This document shows positions 31,895 through 39,728 of a stretch of DNA of 46,512 bases, piece by piece (position 1 is the first letter of the stretch; every line of letters begins with the position of its first letter). Location of the stretch: the NCBI GenBank assembly GCA_022573655.1, contig JACZTO010000016.1:1-46512 (forward strand). The letters run 5' to 3'. Source of the DNA: Pseudomonadota bacterium. GTDB lineage: Bacteria; Pseudomonadota; Gammaproteobacteria; Steroidobacterales; Woeseiaceae. The notes under the pieces are model-generated. The model was not told where the DNA came from. It did not search any database and saw only the letters and a list, made by a program, of their open reading frames with translations. The position numbers and the translations under genes were made by a program.

Positions 31895-32215
31895 TCAGTA
31901 CTCATTGTCGGCGACGTGTACGACCAGACCGTCCAGTTCATCGTTCAGTTCGATCTGGCAAGTCAAGCGACTATTAGGCTTACGATCAAAAGCGGCGTCC
32001 AGCATGCTGTCTTCCATATCGTCCATTTCCGGGAGCTTCTCAACCCATGCCGCGTCGATGTAGCTGTGGCACGTCGCACAGGCGCAAGCGCCACCACATT
32101 CGGCGACTATACCCTCGATGTTGTTATTAATGGCGCCTTCCATTACGGAGTAGCCATTTTCCACTTCCACTTCGTGGCGATCTCCGTTTGGCGTGATATA
32201 GGTAACTCTCGGCAT
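31895..32215 (-). CDS. [2Fe-2S] ferredoxin, adrenodoxin type
   Basis: A 106-residue electron carrier. The ligands follow the C-x5-C-x2-C...C pattern: Cys40, Cys46 and Cys49 in ECGGACACATCHSYID, and Cys86 in RLTCQIEL. Cys44 is an additional cysteine within the loop. The N-terminus PRVTYITPNGDRHEVEVENGYSVMEGA and the motif around DAAFDRKPNSRL are those of ferredoxins that serve P450s, Rieske oxygenases or Fe-S assembly. It is not in an isc operon, and the partner is unknown. The ATG at 32215 gives the family start. Confidence 0.92.
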   Translation of the reverse strand: MPRVTYITPNGDRHEVEVENGYSVMEGAINNNIEGIVAECGGACACATCHSYIDAAWVEKLPEMDDMEDSMLDAAFDRKPNSRLTCQIELNDELDGLVVHVADNEY

Positions 32216-32249
32216 TGCTGTTTTCCGTGGCTGAAAGGCGCGCAAGTTT

Positions 32250-32281
32250 AAGGGCGTTGACCATGCCTGGTCAACGCCCTT
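32250..32281 (-). terminator. Terminator-like hairpin between the TPR gene and the ferredoxin gene
   Basis: AAGGGCGTTGACC (32250-32262) and GGTCAACGCCCTT (32269-32281) make a perfect 13-bp stem with a 6-base loop. It lies 50 bases after the TPR stop on the minus strand. There is no long U-tract, so strength as an intrinsic terminator is uncertain. Confidence 0.55.
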
Positions 32282-32333
32282 GTATCATGAGTGTCATTAA
32301 TTCTCTTGTCGCGACGAACTCAGACTCTCTGGC

Positions 32334-33689
32334 TCAGCGGGCTCTCTGGCTCTGCGCCTTGCGAGCGTCGAGTTCCCGTCGTTTCTTGCGGGCAGCCTGT
32401 TCCGCGAAACGAATCTGCTCGTTTCGAGCTACATCGGCCTTAATAACACGAATCCATTGTGAGGACGTGCGCCGCGACCTGGGTACCTTCGCCGCTTTAT
32501 CAAAGGAGTCCTCGGCTGCGCCATATTTGCGTTGGTTGTACAGGCACATACCTAACGATATCTGGGCATAGTCCGGACTCTTGAGATTGCCTTTGCGGAG
32601 AGCATTCTTCGCGGACGTAACACAGCTACCGTACTCACCGATATTCAGGTAAGCGTTTGCCAGCCGAGCATCCAGTTCGCCATGGGTCGCCATATTCGCG
32701 GCCGCTTTCAGGGCAGGAACGGATTTTTCATCTTCCATAGATAGCGTCCAGGCCTGGGACAACAGGCGGTAGTTCTTCTCATTCTTGACCAACACCCCGG
32801 ACGACATCTTTTCCTCGAGAAGCCTGGCTGCCTTATAGGGAACCTCGGCTTGCAGGTAAAGCTGCGCCATGGTGACAAACTCAGCTTCAGTGTCCAACAT
32901 TCCCTGGGTGAACGCAGCATCGTAGGCATAAATGAGCTTTTCATCCTGCCCGAGTTCGGTGAATGCGCCGGCAAGCGACTTCCAATAGCGTTTCTTTGGC
33001 CAGGTTTCCAGCAGAATTTTCTGAATATCACGAACTTTTTGATAATTCTCGTCCATGTAATATGCGTAGTTCAAAAGCCCATACCAGTTTTCTTTCACTG
33101 GCTTGTTGCGCGAGCGTGCAACGCGCATGGCGTTTTCGATGGGCTCGACCATCTCAGGGAAACGATCTAGATGATAGTAAAGTTGCGCCTTCAGAATGAA
33201 CGGGTTGGCCGGCGGGTTCGTTTCGAGAATGAACCACTTGTCCAGGGTTCTCAGTGCCTCAGAATATTTTTCTTCCATGGTCAACAATTGCGCGACTGTG
33301 AAAGTTGTCTGCTTGGCCATCTGCGGTTCGAGGCTTGGGATCCGGAGCAATTTCTCGTAGGTCGAGATCGCTTCCCTGAACTGATCCATGTTGTAGTGAA
33401 TGAAACCAATGTAGTTCAGTACGTTGGCCTGTTCGTATTCCGTGAGTTTGTCGGGGTTGTAGAGACGGTTGAGTAATTGCAGCGCGCCGCGATCGTTGTC
33501 ATCTTCCAACATTTCCTGGGCTTTCGTAATACGGTCATAGACTTCCTTGCTGACCGCCTGAGCTTGCCTGGTCTTGGTTTTGTCGTCTTTACTGGCGCGG
33601 CCGCTTTGCGCTGACGCATCGCCGAAAGCCAATGTCCCGACAAGCACCACCAGGCACAGCTTTAGTAAGATTCCACGATGAATTTTCAT
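32334..33689 (-). CDS. Exported tetratricopeptide-repeat protein of the TonB cluster
   Basis: A 451-residue protein with a Sec signal (LCLVVLVGTLAFGDASAQ, cleavage near residue 28) and a mostly helical body. Several TPR units can be seen: VLNYIGFIHYNMDQFREAISTYEKLL, VAQLLTMEEKYSEALRTLDKWF and FILKAQLYYHLDRFPEMVEPIENAM, then AQISLGMCLYNQRKYGAAEDSFDKA. The C-terminus is strongly basic (ARKKRRELDARKAQSQRAR). It is the last gene of the DUF3450-ExbB-ExbD-TonB operon. Such TPR proteins accompany this type of TonB system in marine Gammaproteobacteria and may act as a periplasmic scaffold. Signal and repeats are seen; role is inferred. Confidence 0.85.
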   Translation of the reverse strand: MKIHRGILLKLCLVVLVGTLAFGDASAQSGRASKDDKTKTRQAQAVSKEVYDRITKAQEMLEDDNDRGALQLLNRLYNPDKLTEYEQANVLNYIGFIHYNMDQFREAISTYEKLLRIPSLEPQMAKQTTFTVAQLLTMEEKYSEALRTLDKWFILETNPPANPFILKAQLYYHLDRFPEMVEPIENAMRVARSRNKPVKENWYGLLNYAYYMDENYQKVRDIQKILLETWPKKRYWKSLAGAFTELGQDEKLIYAYDAAFTQGMLDTEAEFVTMAQLYLQAEVPYKAARLLEEKMSSGVLVKNEKNYRLLSQAWTLSMEDEKSVPALKAAANMATHGELDARLANAYLNIGEYGSCVTSAKNALRKGNLKSPDYAQISLGMCLYNQRKYGAAEDSFDKAAKVPRSRRTSSQWIRVIKADVARNEQIRFAEQAARKKRRELDARKAQSQRAR

Positions 33690-33756
33690 ATCAAAAAGTA
33701 TCCTTCTGGATAATTTCCCGCCAGAGGTATTCGACTATATCTCAGTCTTACTATCG

Positions 33757-34362
33757 TCAGTCTTCAAGTACGAAGGTGATACGCGTCTTGACGCCGACCA
33801 CTTCCACCGGAATACCGTCGACAACACGTGGTTTATACTTGAATTTCAGTACAGCGCGTGTCGCGGCGCGTTCAAACAGGCTGCTGGTTGACTGCAATAC
33901 AATCGGATCTTTTACAGTTCCCGCCGTGGTTACGGTAAAGGACATGTCGACAAAACCTTCCAACTCTCGTGTCAACGCTCGCGTCGGGTATACCGGCGCC
34001 ACGCGCACGATTGGCAGATAATCGCCCTCGGCGATATTCATGCTGCCTGGCCCACCGATATTGGTATCAGCGGATACTTGTGGCGGCCTAATACTAATGG
34101 TCGGCGCATTGGGGTCGATGTTATCCAAATCCTGCGGCGGCGTTTCCGGCGGCGTCTCGGGCGGCTTCGGCGGTTTCTCCGGCGTGAAATCAGCAGTATT
34201 CAGGTTTTCATTACGTTTGACGCGCACGAATTCAAGCTTGTGCCGTTCGCGCGGGTCGGTCAGTGCCTTCTTACCCGATGCAATGAGCAATTGCATGACG
34301 AACAGCAAGCTCAGCGTTACAACCATGCCTATCAAGATTGAAAATGCATAGCGGCTTGTCAT
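33757..34362 (-). CDS. tonB: TonB family energy transducer
   Basis: TonB spans the periplasm and transmits ExbB/ExbD energy to outer-membrane receptors. The 201 residues have one N-terminal membrane segment (FSILIGMVVTLSLLFVMQLLI), a short Pro/Glu-rich linker (EKPPKPPETPPETPPQD), and the C-terminal domain with YLPIVRVAPVYPTRALTRELEGFVDMSFTVTTAGTVKDP, the family core. The linker is short, so the reach across the periplasm may depend on the TPR or DUF3450 partners. The spacing to exbD is 47 bases. This is a TonB2/TonB3-like arrangement, distinct from the classic exbBD-tonB. Confidence 0.92.
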   Translation of the reverse strand: MTSRYAFSILIGMVVTLSLLFVMQLLIASGKKALTDPRERHKLEFVRVKRNENLNTADFTPEKPPKPPETPPETPPQDLDNIDPNAPTISIRPPQVSADTNIGGPGSMNIAEGDYLPIVRVAPVYPTRALTRELEGFVDMSFTVTTAGTVKDPIVLQSTSSLFERAATRAVLKFKYKPRVVDGIPVEVVGVKTRITFVLED

Positions 34363-34409
34363 GGGCTTATTCTCCTTAGCGGTTTCAGCCGCTTCGTCTC
34401 CGTTAGTCG

Positions 34410-34820
34410 CTAGTCGTTGTCGGCAGCAATCGCAACGTTTTTAACGCCGGCGGCTTTTGCAGCTTCCAGGACGATGACCAGCATCTCATTCGTCGAGTCT
34501 TCGTCTGCCTGAATAACGATGGACCCTTTCGGGTTTTCGGAATGCAGACGCTCGATGACGCCGCGTACGGCGCGAGGCTCCCGTTCTTTACGGTCAATCC
34601 AAATCTCATCAGTACTACTGATCGCGATCAGTATGGAGGCATCTTCCTGAAACTCAGCCGTAACAGTGTCCGGGCGATCGACCTGAATACCCGCCTCCTT
34701 GATAAAGGTTGCTGTCACGATAAAGAAAATGAGCATGATGAACACGACATCAAGCATCGGTGTCAGGTTGATCTCCTCACCTTCATCTTCCTGCCCCATC
34801 GAACCATGGTGATTTCGCAT
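34410..34820 (-). CDS. exbD: ExbD/TolR family protein, second copy
   Basis: A 136-residue single-pass protein of the proton-driven stator. The membrane helix INLTPMLDVVFIMLIFFIVTATF carries the essential Asp24. The periplasmic domain has TDEIWIDRKEREPRAVRGVIERLHSENP and VIQADEDSTNEMLVIVLEAAKAAGVKNVAIA. The ATG at 34820 gives an N-terminus parallel to the preceding copy (MRNHHGSMGQEDEGEEINLTP against MRKTDLSMGQSDEGEEINLTP, differing mainly near the start), so the pair arose by duplication. It is followed by tonB. Confidence 0.93.
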   Translation of the reverse strand: MRNHHGSMGQEDEGEEINLTPMLDVVFIMLIFFIVTATFIKEAGIQVDRPDTVTAEFQEDASILIAISSTDEIWIDRKEREPRAVRGVIERLHSENPKGSIVIQADEDSTNEMLVIVLEAAKAAGVKNVAIAADND

Positions 34821-34845
34821 TACATTCGTCCTATTGAGGTCCCGC

Positions 34846-35256
34846 TCAACGTTGATCCGCGATGGATATGTTGTAGACGCCAGCACTCCGGCTAGCGTCC
34901 ATTATCGTCACGAGCATCTTATTGGTCGATTTCTTATGTGGCATGATCACGACCGACCCCTGCGGGTTCTCAGCATGCAGCCGTTGAATATTGGCACGCA
35001 CCGCACGTGGGTCGATCAAACGACGATCGATCCAGATCTCGTCGTTGGCGCGAATCTGCACAAGAATATTGGCGTCTTCCGGCTTGGTCTCAGTTACCGG
35101 AGCATCAGGGCGATTGACGTCGATTCCTGATTCCTTAATGAAGGATGCCGTGACGATAAAGAAGATCAGCATGATAAATACGACGTCGAGCATCGGCGTG
35201 AGGTTGATTTCTTCGCCCTCATCGCTCTGTCCCATCGAAAGATCAGTCTTACGCAT
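34846..35256 (-). CDS. exbD: ExbD/TolR family protein, first copy
   Basis: A 136-residue protein with the same plan as the next gene: helix INLTPMLDVVFIMLIFFIVTASF with Asp24, then NDEIWIDRRLIDPRAVRANIQRLHAENP and VIMPHKKSTNKMLVTIMDASRSAGVYNISIA. The periplasmic domain is diverged from the second copy in charge (MPHKKSTNK against QADEDSTNE), which suggests distinct contacts, perhaps as a heterodimer inside the ExbB pentamer. It starts ten bases after the exbB stop. Confidence 0.93.
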   Translation of the reverse strand: MRKTDLSMGQSDEGEEINLTPMLDVVFIMLIFFIVTASFIKESGIDVNRPDAPVTETKPEDANILVQIRANDEIWIDRRLIDPRAVRANIQRLHAENPQGSVVIMPHKKSTNKMLVTIMDASRSAGVYNISIADQR

Positions 35257-35266
35257 GCATTAGTCC

Positions 35267-35794
35267 TTAGTGATCCATGGTGAGCGAGTCTTCCAGAAAC
35301 TCCACTTCACGAGCCGCACGGCGGCTTATCAACGTTACCAATAGAACACCGGAAAGTGCTCCTACCATCCCCGCCATGGTCGGCACAGTTGCCTGGGATA
35401 CGCCGGCGGCCATAGCGCGAACGTTGCCTGAACCTGAAACAGCCATGACCTGAAACACGCTGATCATTCCTGTTACCGTTCCAAGCAGGCCTAGCAACGG
35501 GCATAACGCGACCAGCGTCTGGATCATATCGATCCCCTTGTTTGAAGCCTCGCTGAAACGCGCAATCATCAGTTCGCGAATCTGGTGCGCATGCCAGGAG
35601 CGGCGTTCCTGGCGCGCTTCCCAATTGTCATGAATCTCTCGAGCCATCTCTTTCATGGGCGCCCGGAAAAACAACAACCGTTCCGCAATCACCACCCACA
35701 TCAGAAAAATTGCCACCGCGATGGCCTTTAGTACCGGGCCACCCAGATTCATGAAATCCCGTATGGCTTCGAAGCTGTCAGCAATCCAAAGCAT
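35267..35794 (-). CDS. exbB: ExbB/TolQ family proton-channel protein
   Basis: ExbB forms the pentameric scaffold around ExbD. The 175-residue protein has three hydrophobic segments: LGGPVLKAIAVAIFLMWVVIAERLLFF near the N-terminus, TLVALCPLLGLLGTVTGMISVFQVMAVSG, and ATVPTMAGMVGALSGVLLVTLISRRA. The LxGLLGTVTGM block with threonines at the proton path is the family signature. The cytoplasmic part between helices 1 and 2 is compact. It lies downstream of the larger MotA-like protein and upstream of the exbD pair. Confidence 0.93.
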   Translation of the reverse strand: MLWIADSFEAIRDFMNLGGPVLKAIAVAIFLMWVVIAERLLFFRAPMKEMAREIHDNWEARQERRSWHAHQIRELMIARFSEASNKGIDMIQTLVALCPLLGLLGTVTGMISVFQVMAVSGSGNVRAMAAGVSQATVPTMAGMVGALSGVLLVTLISRRAAREVEFLEDSLTMDH

Positions 35795-35811
35795 GGCGAC
35801 TCCTTTCGGCC

Positions 35812-37185
35812 TCAGCCTTTGCGCTCGGAGTGTTGAGCAACCAGACCCGCACTCTGTGACTGGAGAATATTGACGATCTTACGACTTTGGCCGCTTACAA
35901 CCGTGTGCAACAACACCATCGGAATTGCTACCACAAGGCCCATCACCGTTGTCATCAAGGCTTGCGAAATGCCACCAGCCATCATTTTCGGGTCACCGGC
36001 ACCGTAAAGCGTGATCACCTGGAACGTCTTGATCATGCCGGTAACAGTACCCAGGAGCCCCATGAGCGGTGCAACTGCCGAGACCACCTTGATGAAGAGC
36101 AAACCCTTGGTCAGGCCCGGCATCTCTTTGAGCGCAGCCTCACTGAGTTTGAGCTCAATGGTTTCCGTATCAGCGTCACGATTGCTTTCGTATGCTGCCA
36201 GAACACGTCCCAACGGGTTATCCGCACTGGCCGTATCGCGCTTGAGCTGAGCGGCAACTCTGCGGCTGTCACCTGACAGGGCAATCAACCGCAAGATAGC
36301 AATCAACAAACCAACCAGCCCAAGGGCAATAATGCAGTAACCAACGATGCCACCCTGTTCAATTCGATCCCGAATGGTCGGAGATTCGACCAGGAGGCCA
36401 AGAATGGTGCCGCGTGTAACGTCGAGTCCAAAAGTAACCACGCCGGAATCGGCATCCATCATGTCGCCAGTGGTACTCGTGTATCGGCCTTCAGGTTGGC
36501 GCGCCAGCTCGCGCAGAGAGACCTGTCCTTCATTCATTCTGTATGTCAGATAACCCTGATCAGAGACAATATTGAACGAGCCGATGCGAACTACTTCCGT
36601 TTCGGACTGCTCGCCATCGGCTGCAGTTACAAGATGAGTGAATCGAACTGTTCTGCCTGACTCATAAATCTCGCGCTGCAGCATGGCCCAGAGCCTTTCA
36701 ATATCCTCGATCGACGCGAGGCTGCTTGCGCCGGCCATCTTGGTACCGAGTTCAACCAGGAAAGCACCACGATCGGGATACTGAATATTCGTCAGCGAGT
36801 CATCGAAACGACCTTGCGTATCGCCAGCAACCGTTTGCAGGACACCAAACAGCTCTTTCAACGCTCCAAGACGCTCATCGAGTGCCTGGCGCGCTGTAAT
36901 AATGCGTTGCTGGTTATCTTCGAACTGCTGCTCGAGATTGCTGCTGATATTTTCCTGTCGTGTGCGGTCCGCACGAGCCTGATTCAACAGGGACTGCTGA
37001 CGATTGCGAGCTTGTGCAAACGCAGCTTCACGTTGACGTGATTCGCGCGAGTCGCGTGATTGCCCTTGTTCGATCAGGCGCAGCAAGTCCGCCATCGAGC
37101 GGGAACTTTCTTCTTCCTGTGCATTTGCCGATACAAATCCGAGACTCAGCAGTCCGACGGCAATAATGAGTGTTAGACGTTTCAT
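35812..37185 (-). CDS. MotA/TolQ/ExbB-type protein with an exported coiled-coil N-terminus
   Basis: A 457-residue protein with a Sec signal (LIIAVGLLSLGFVSANAQ) and a periplasmic region rich in Gln, Arg and Glu (residues 25-120) that is predicted coiled coil. A globular part follows to about residue 275, then the ExbB-type membrane core: GGIVGYCIIALGLVGLLIAILRLIAL, VVSAVAPLMGLLGTVTGMIKTFQVITLYG and SQALMTTVMGLVVAIPMVLLHTVV. This double-length ExbB variant regularly follows DUF3450 in marine Gammaproteobacteria (from memory). The extra periplasmic region is the obvious place for contact with DUF3450. Confidence 0.9.
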   Translation of the reverse strand: MKRLTLIIAVGLLSLGFVSANAQEEESSRSMADLLRLIEQGQSRDSRESRQREAAFAQARNRQQSLLNQARADRTRQENISSNLEQQFEDNQQRIITARQALDERLGALKELFGVLQTVAGDTQGRFDDSLTNIQYPDRGAFLVELGTKMAGASSLASIEDIERLWAMLQREIYESGRTVRFTHLVTAADGEQSETEVVRIGSFNIVSDQGYLTYRMNEGQVSLRELARQPEGRYTSTTGDMMDADSGVVTFGLDVTRGTILGLLVESPTIRDRIEQGGIVGYCIIALGLVGLLIAILRLIALSGDSRRVAAQLKRDTASADNPLGRVLAAYESNRDADTETIELKLSEAALKEMPGLTKGLLFIKVVSAVAPLMGLLGTVTGMIKTFQVITLYGAGDPKMMAGGISQALMTTVMGLVVAIPMVLLHTVVSGQSRKIVNILQSQSAGLVAQHSERKG

Positions 37186-37980
37186 TTAGGTTGCCTCCGC
37201 TGCTGAAATCGGAATATTGATGAGTTCCGGGGCAATCAATTGTTTTGCCATGCGCAGGCCCTTACGAATCTCATTGCGAGCAGAATTATCCTCTACCCAG
37301 CCGCCTTCGCCGTTGGGCCCGGCCTTGCTGTCCCAGCGACCTGTGATCCTCGTGTCGTCAGACTGAAAATACAGTCCAACTCGTCCAATACGCAGCATAT
37401 TGAATTCCAGATTGGTATCTTCATATGGCAGCGATTGGGTGTAATACTCCGAGGTAGAGCCGTATTCATTTTCAATCTGGTACGCCTCCATCACTTTGCG
37501 AAATTTCTCTGCCACGCTGACATCAGAACGCGACATGATTTCCGTGAGTTTATCCACTCGTTTCGTACGCTCGCTCATCAGAAAGGGCACGTCCGCATGA
37601 ATCGACTGCCTGAGACCATCGATCATCTTCATCATGAGCGGAAATATCTGGCGGTTGATCACATCAACCTGTTCCATCGACAAGCCAATGTCTTCCAACA
37701 CGGCCCCCTGGCCATCAACCTGGGCCCTCATCAGGCGGTTGTAGACTTTGAGTCCGTCAATTTCCTTGTTTATTGCCCTGTACTGGTCTTCGAGGGAACG
37801 CGTACCGGTAACAATGTTATTGATACGCTCCTGCGACTGCTGCGCCAGATTTAAGCGGCGTTGATCAGCTTGTAAAACCTGATCGACGGAATCGGCGAAA
37901 ACGCTACCGGAAATTGCGATAACCGTGGCTGCTAAAAACGCAGTGGTCAGGCGCCGTCTATTGCTAATGCACCGTTTCAT
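37186..37980 (-). CDS. DUF3450 periplasmic coiled-coil protein
   Basis: A 264-residue exported protein with signal TTAFLAATVIAISGSVFA. The sequence is mostly helical: VLQADQRRLNLAQQSQERINNIV, then YRAINKEIDGLKVYNRLMRAQV, and the family centre MIDGLRQSIHADVPFLMSERTKRVDKL, EKFRKVMEAYQIENEYGSTSEYY and ending LRIGRVGLYFQSDD. It is the first gene of the TonB-energising operon, with GGAG upstream of the ATG, and its stop directly adjoins the MotA-like start. The function is unproven; location and coiled coils suggest a regulator or extension of the stator. Confidence 0.92.
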   Translation of the reverse strand: MKRCISNRRRLTTAFLAATVIAISGSVFADSVDQVLQADQRRLNLAQQSQERINNIVTGTRSLEDQYRAINKEIDGLKVYNRLMRAQVDGQGAVLEDIGLSMEQVDVINRQIFPLMMKMIDGLRQSIHADVPFLMSERTKRVDKLTEIMSRSDVSVAEKFRKVMEAYQIENEYGSTSEYYTQSLPYEDTNLEFNMLRIGRVGLYFQSDDTRITGRWDSKAGPNGEGGWVEDNSARNEIRKGLRMAKQLIAPELINIPISAAEAT

Positions 37981-38518
37981 GAACGCTCCTTCAAGGTCGT
38001 AGTTCTTGTTAACTAGTTATTGGAGAGGGATGCAACGTATTTGTTGAATACATGCACAAATGAAAACCGGCAATACGGACGGTATGGCCATATGCACACG
38101 CGACCCTCTCCACCTTCGCCGCGCGGCGATGAATTTTGGAACCTTCTTTTTTATCTCTCTTTTCGTTGGCTGCCCCGGGCATAAAACCCGAGCTTCCCCG
38201 CCATTTATTTCTATAATATTTCTGGGTCCCTGCAACTCTTCGGGCAAGAATACCACATGGCTGCTAGATCACCAGCCCAACAACCCCATATCATTTTTCA
38301 ATATCCTCAGGAAGCAAACACGCGTTCCCGCGCAACGATTCGGAACCAGTAACGGACCCTGCAAGCATGGACAGAATGAGTCGCAGCGCTTGGCAGGCAG
38401 TCTGGTCAGGGTTGTCCAGGTCGGTTCTGTAGTATTCAGAACTTTTGCATAATCATGTTATTACAATTGTTTATTAATCTACTATCTTTAGTATCACTCG
38501 TAACTGAATAAACACTGG
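37981..38518. other. Long intergenic region between divergent operons
   Basis: About 540 bases without a recognisable gene separate the DUF3450 operon (minus) from the ilvC-leu promoter (plus). A minus-strand frame at 38017-38256 has no family features. The part near 38430-38515 is A+T-rich and could hold regulator binding sites. The DUF3450 promoter should lie in 37990-38220 but no clear -35/-10 pair was found. Confidence 0.5.
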
Positions 38519-38547
38519 TTGACATCAATCCGGTGTTACAACATGAT
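38519..38547 (+). promoter_or_regulatory. Candidate promoter of the ilvC-leu operon
   Basis: TTGACA (38519-38524), a perfect -35, is followed after 17 bases by CATGAT (38542-38547). Transcription would start near 38554, only about two bases before the leader ATG at 38556, so the leader peptide would be read from a nearly leaderless RNA. Confidence 0.5.
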
Positions 38548-38555
38548 TTGCAGCT

Positions 38556-38642
38556 ATGGCCAGATCGCGCACACAGCAGCTGACAACGCAATTGCCTGTA
38601 TTGAGGCTTGCCCTGCTTCTTCTTGGGAGACCTAGCGGGTAA
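38556..38642 (+). CDS. Putative leucine-rich leader peptide of the ilvC-leu operon (28 codons)
   Basis: The frame encodes 28 residues starting [18 protein letters not shown] and closing [10 protein letters not shown], with stop TAA at 38640-38642. Eight of 28 residues are leucine, including four consecutive codons (CTG CTT CTT CTT, 38613-38624), and one is valine. A terminator follows 29 bases after the stop and the ilvC ATG comes 30 bases after that. This is the architecture of amino-acid attenuation: a ribosome stalled at leucine codons prevents terminator formation. There is no good Shine-Dalgarno sequence, consistent with leaderless reading if the proposed promoter is right. Not tested by folding or conservation. 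Confidence 0.6.
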   Translation: MARSRTQQLTTQLPVLRLALLLLGRPSG

Positions 38643-38670
38643 CGCGTATCCAGCAACAGGACACCGTAAT

Positions 38671-38702
38671 CCCCGCATCCAAACGGATCGTGGGGTTTTT
38701 TT
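38671..38702 (+). terminator. Attenuator-type terminator upstream of ilvC
   Basis: CCCCGCATCC (38671-38680) pairs with GGATCGTGGGG (38685-38695), with a small internal loop (GC against CGT), closed by AAAC and followed by seven T (38696-38702). It ends 29 bases before the ilvC start, where a terminator would be pointless unless regulated. The segment GCGGG at 38635-38639 can pair with CCCGC in its left arm, a possible antiterminator. Confidence 0.7.
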
Positions 38703-38731
38703 ATCTTTTGAATAAGGCCGAGGAAGCATCC

Positions 38732-39718
38732 ATGCAAATGTATTCAGAAGCAGATGTAGACACCGCTTGCCTGGCCGATTGCCAAATCACTGTTCTCGGC
38801 TACGGCAGCCAGGGCCGCGCGCATGCGTTGAATCTCGTCGACAGTGGCTTTGATGTCGTGGTGGGCCTGCGCTCCAGTGGTGCAAGCTGGGCGAAAGCGA
38901 AAGCCGATGGATTAAACGTGAAAGAGCCCAACGAGGCGGTAAAAGGCGCCGCTATTGTCGTGTTTCTGACGCCCGACATGGTGCAGAAAGAGCTGTATGC
39001 GAGTGTTGTCGACGACATCGATAAGGGCGCTACATTGTTGTTCGCACACGGTTTCGCCATTCATTATAAGCAGGTGCAGCCGCGTGCAGATCTCAACGTT
39101 GCTCTAATCGCGCCAAAAGGCCCGGGTGGACTGGTGCGCAGGCAGTATAAAGAGGGTCGCGGTGTGCCTTGCCTGGTCGCCGTGCACCAAGACGCGACAG
39201 GCGATGCCCTGAAAATTGCGCTGGCCTACGCCGCCGGAATCGGCGGCGCGCGCGCAGGCGTGATCGCAACGACCTTCGCAGAAGAGACTGAGACCGATCT
39301 GTTCGGTGAACAAGCCGTATTGTGTGGTGGCGTAACAGAAATGATTGTCGCGGGATTCGAGACGCTTGTAGAGGCCGGTTACCAGCCCGAAGTGGCCTAC
39401 TACGAGGTGATGCACGAGCTGAAACTGATCGTTGACTTGTTACATGAAGGTGGCCTCAAGAAGATGCACAAATTTATTAGCGATACAGCGGCCTGGGGCG
39501 ACATGACAAGCGGCCCGCTCGTCATCGATGCCACCTCACGAGCAGCAATGAAGGACATACTCAAGAACATTCAGGACGGCACCTTCGCGCGCAACTGGAT
39601 AGCCGAAAGCGACGCGGGCATGCCGAATTTCAAGCGCAGTATGCAGGCTGATCTTGATCACCCGATCGAAAAGGTCGGGGCTGACCTGCGTGCCAGAATG
39701 GACTGGTTGGACGATTAG
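38732..39718 (+). CDS. ilvC: Ketol-acid reductoisomerase
   Basis: IlvC converts acetolactate or acetohydroxybutyrate to dihydroxy acids, the second common step of valine and isoleucine synthesis, using Mg and NADPH. The 328-residue class I enzyme has the cofactor motif [15 protein letters not shown], the PKGPG loop ([15 protein letters not shown]) and the metal-binding [17 protein letters not shown] and [13 protein letters not shown]. The ATG at 38732 follows GAGGAAGC; the frame upstream runs through the attenuator terminator and is rejected. IlvC at the head of a leu operon means valine and leucine synthesis are regulated together. Confidence 0.95.
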   Translation: MQMYSEADVDTACLADCQITVLGYGSQGRAHALNLVDSGFDVVVGLRSSGASWAKAKADGLNVKEPNEAVKGAAIVVFLTPDMVQKELYASVVDDIDKGATLLFAHGFAIHYKQVQPRADLNVALIAPKGPGGLVRRQYKEGRGVPCLVAVHQDATGDALKIALAYAAGIGGARAGVIATTFAEETETDLFGEQAVLCGGVTEMIVAGFETLVEAGYQPEVAYYEVMHELKLIVDLLHEGGLKKMHKFISDTAAWGDMTSGPLVIDATSRAAMKDILKNIQDGTFARNWIAESDAGMPNFKRSMQADLDHPIEKVGADLRARMDWLDD

Positions 39719-39728
39719 GAGAGAAACG

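Noticed and set aside
38017-38256. A 79-codon minus-strand frame in the long intergenic region
   Set aside because: No family features or ribosome site, and biased toward basic residues late in the frame.
38543-38635. A 30-codon frame starting MICSYGQ ahead of ilvC as the leader peptide
   Set aside because: It has no run of leucine, valine or isoleucine codons; the frame starting at 38556 has the Leu run and better fits an attenuator.
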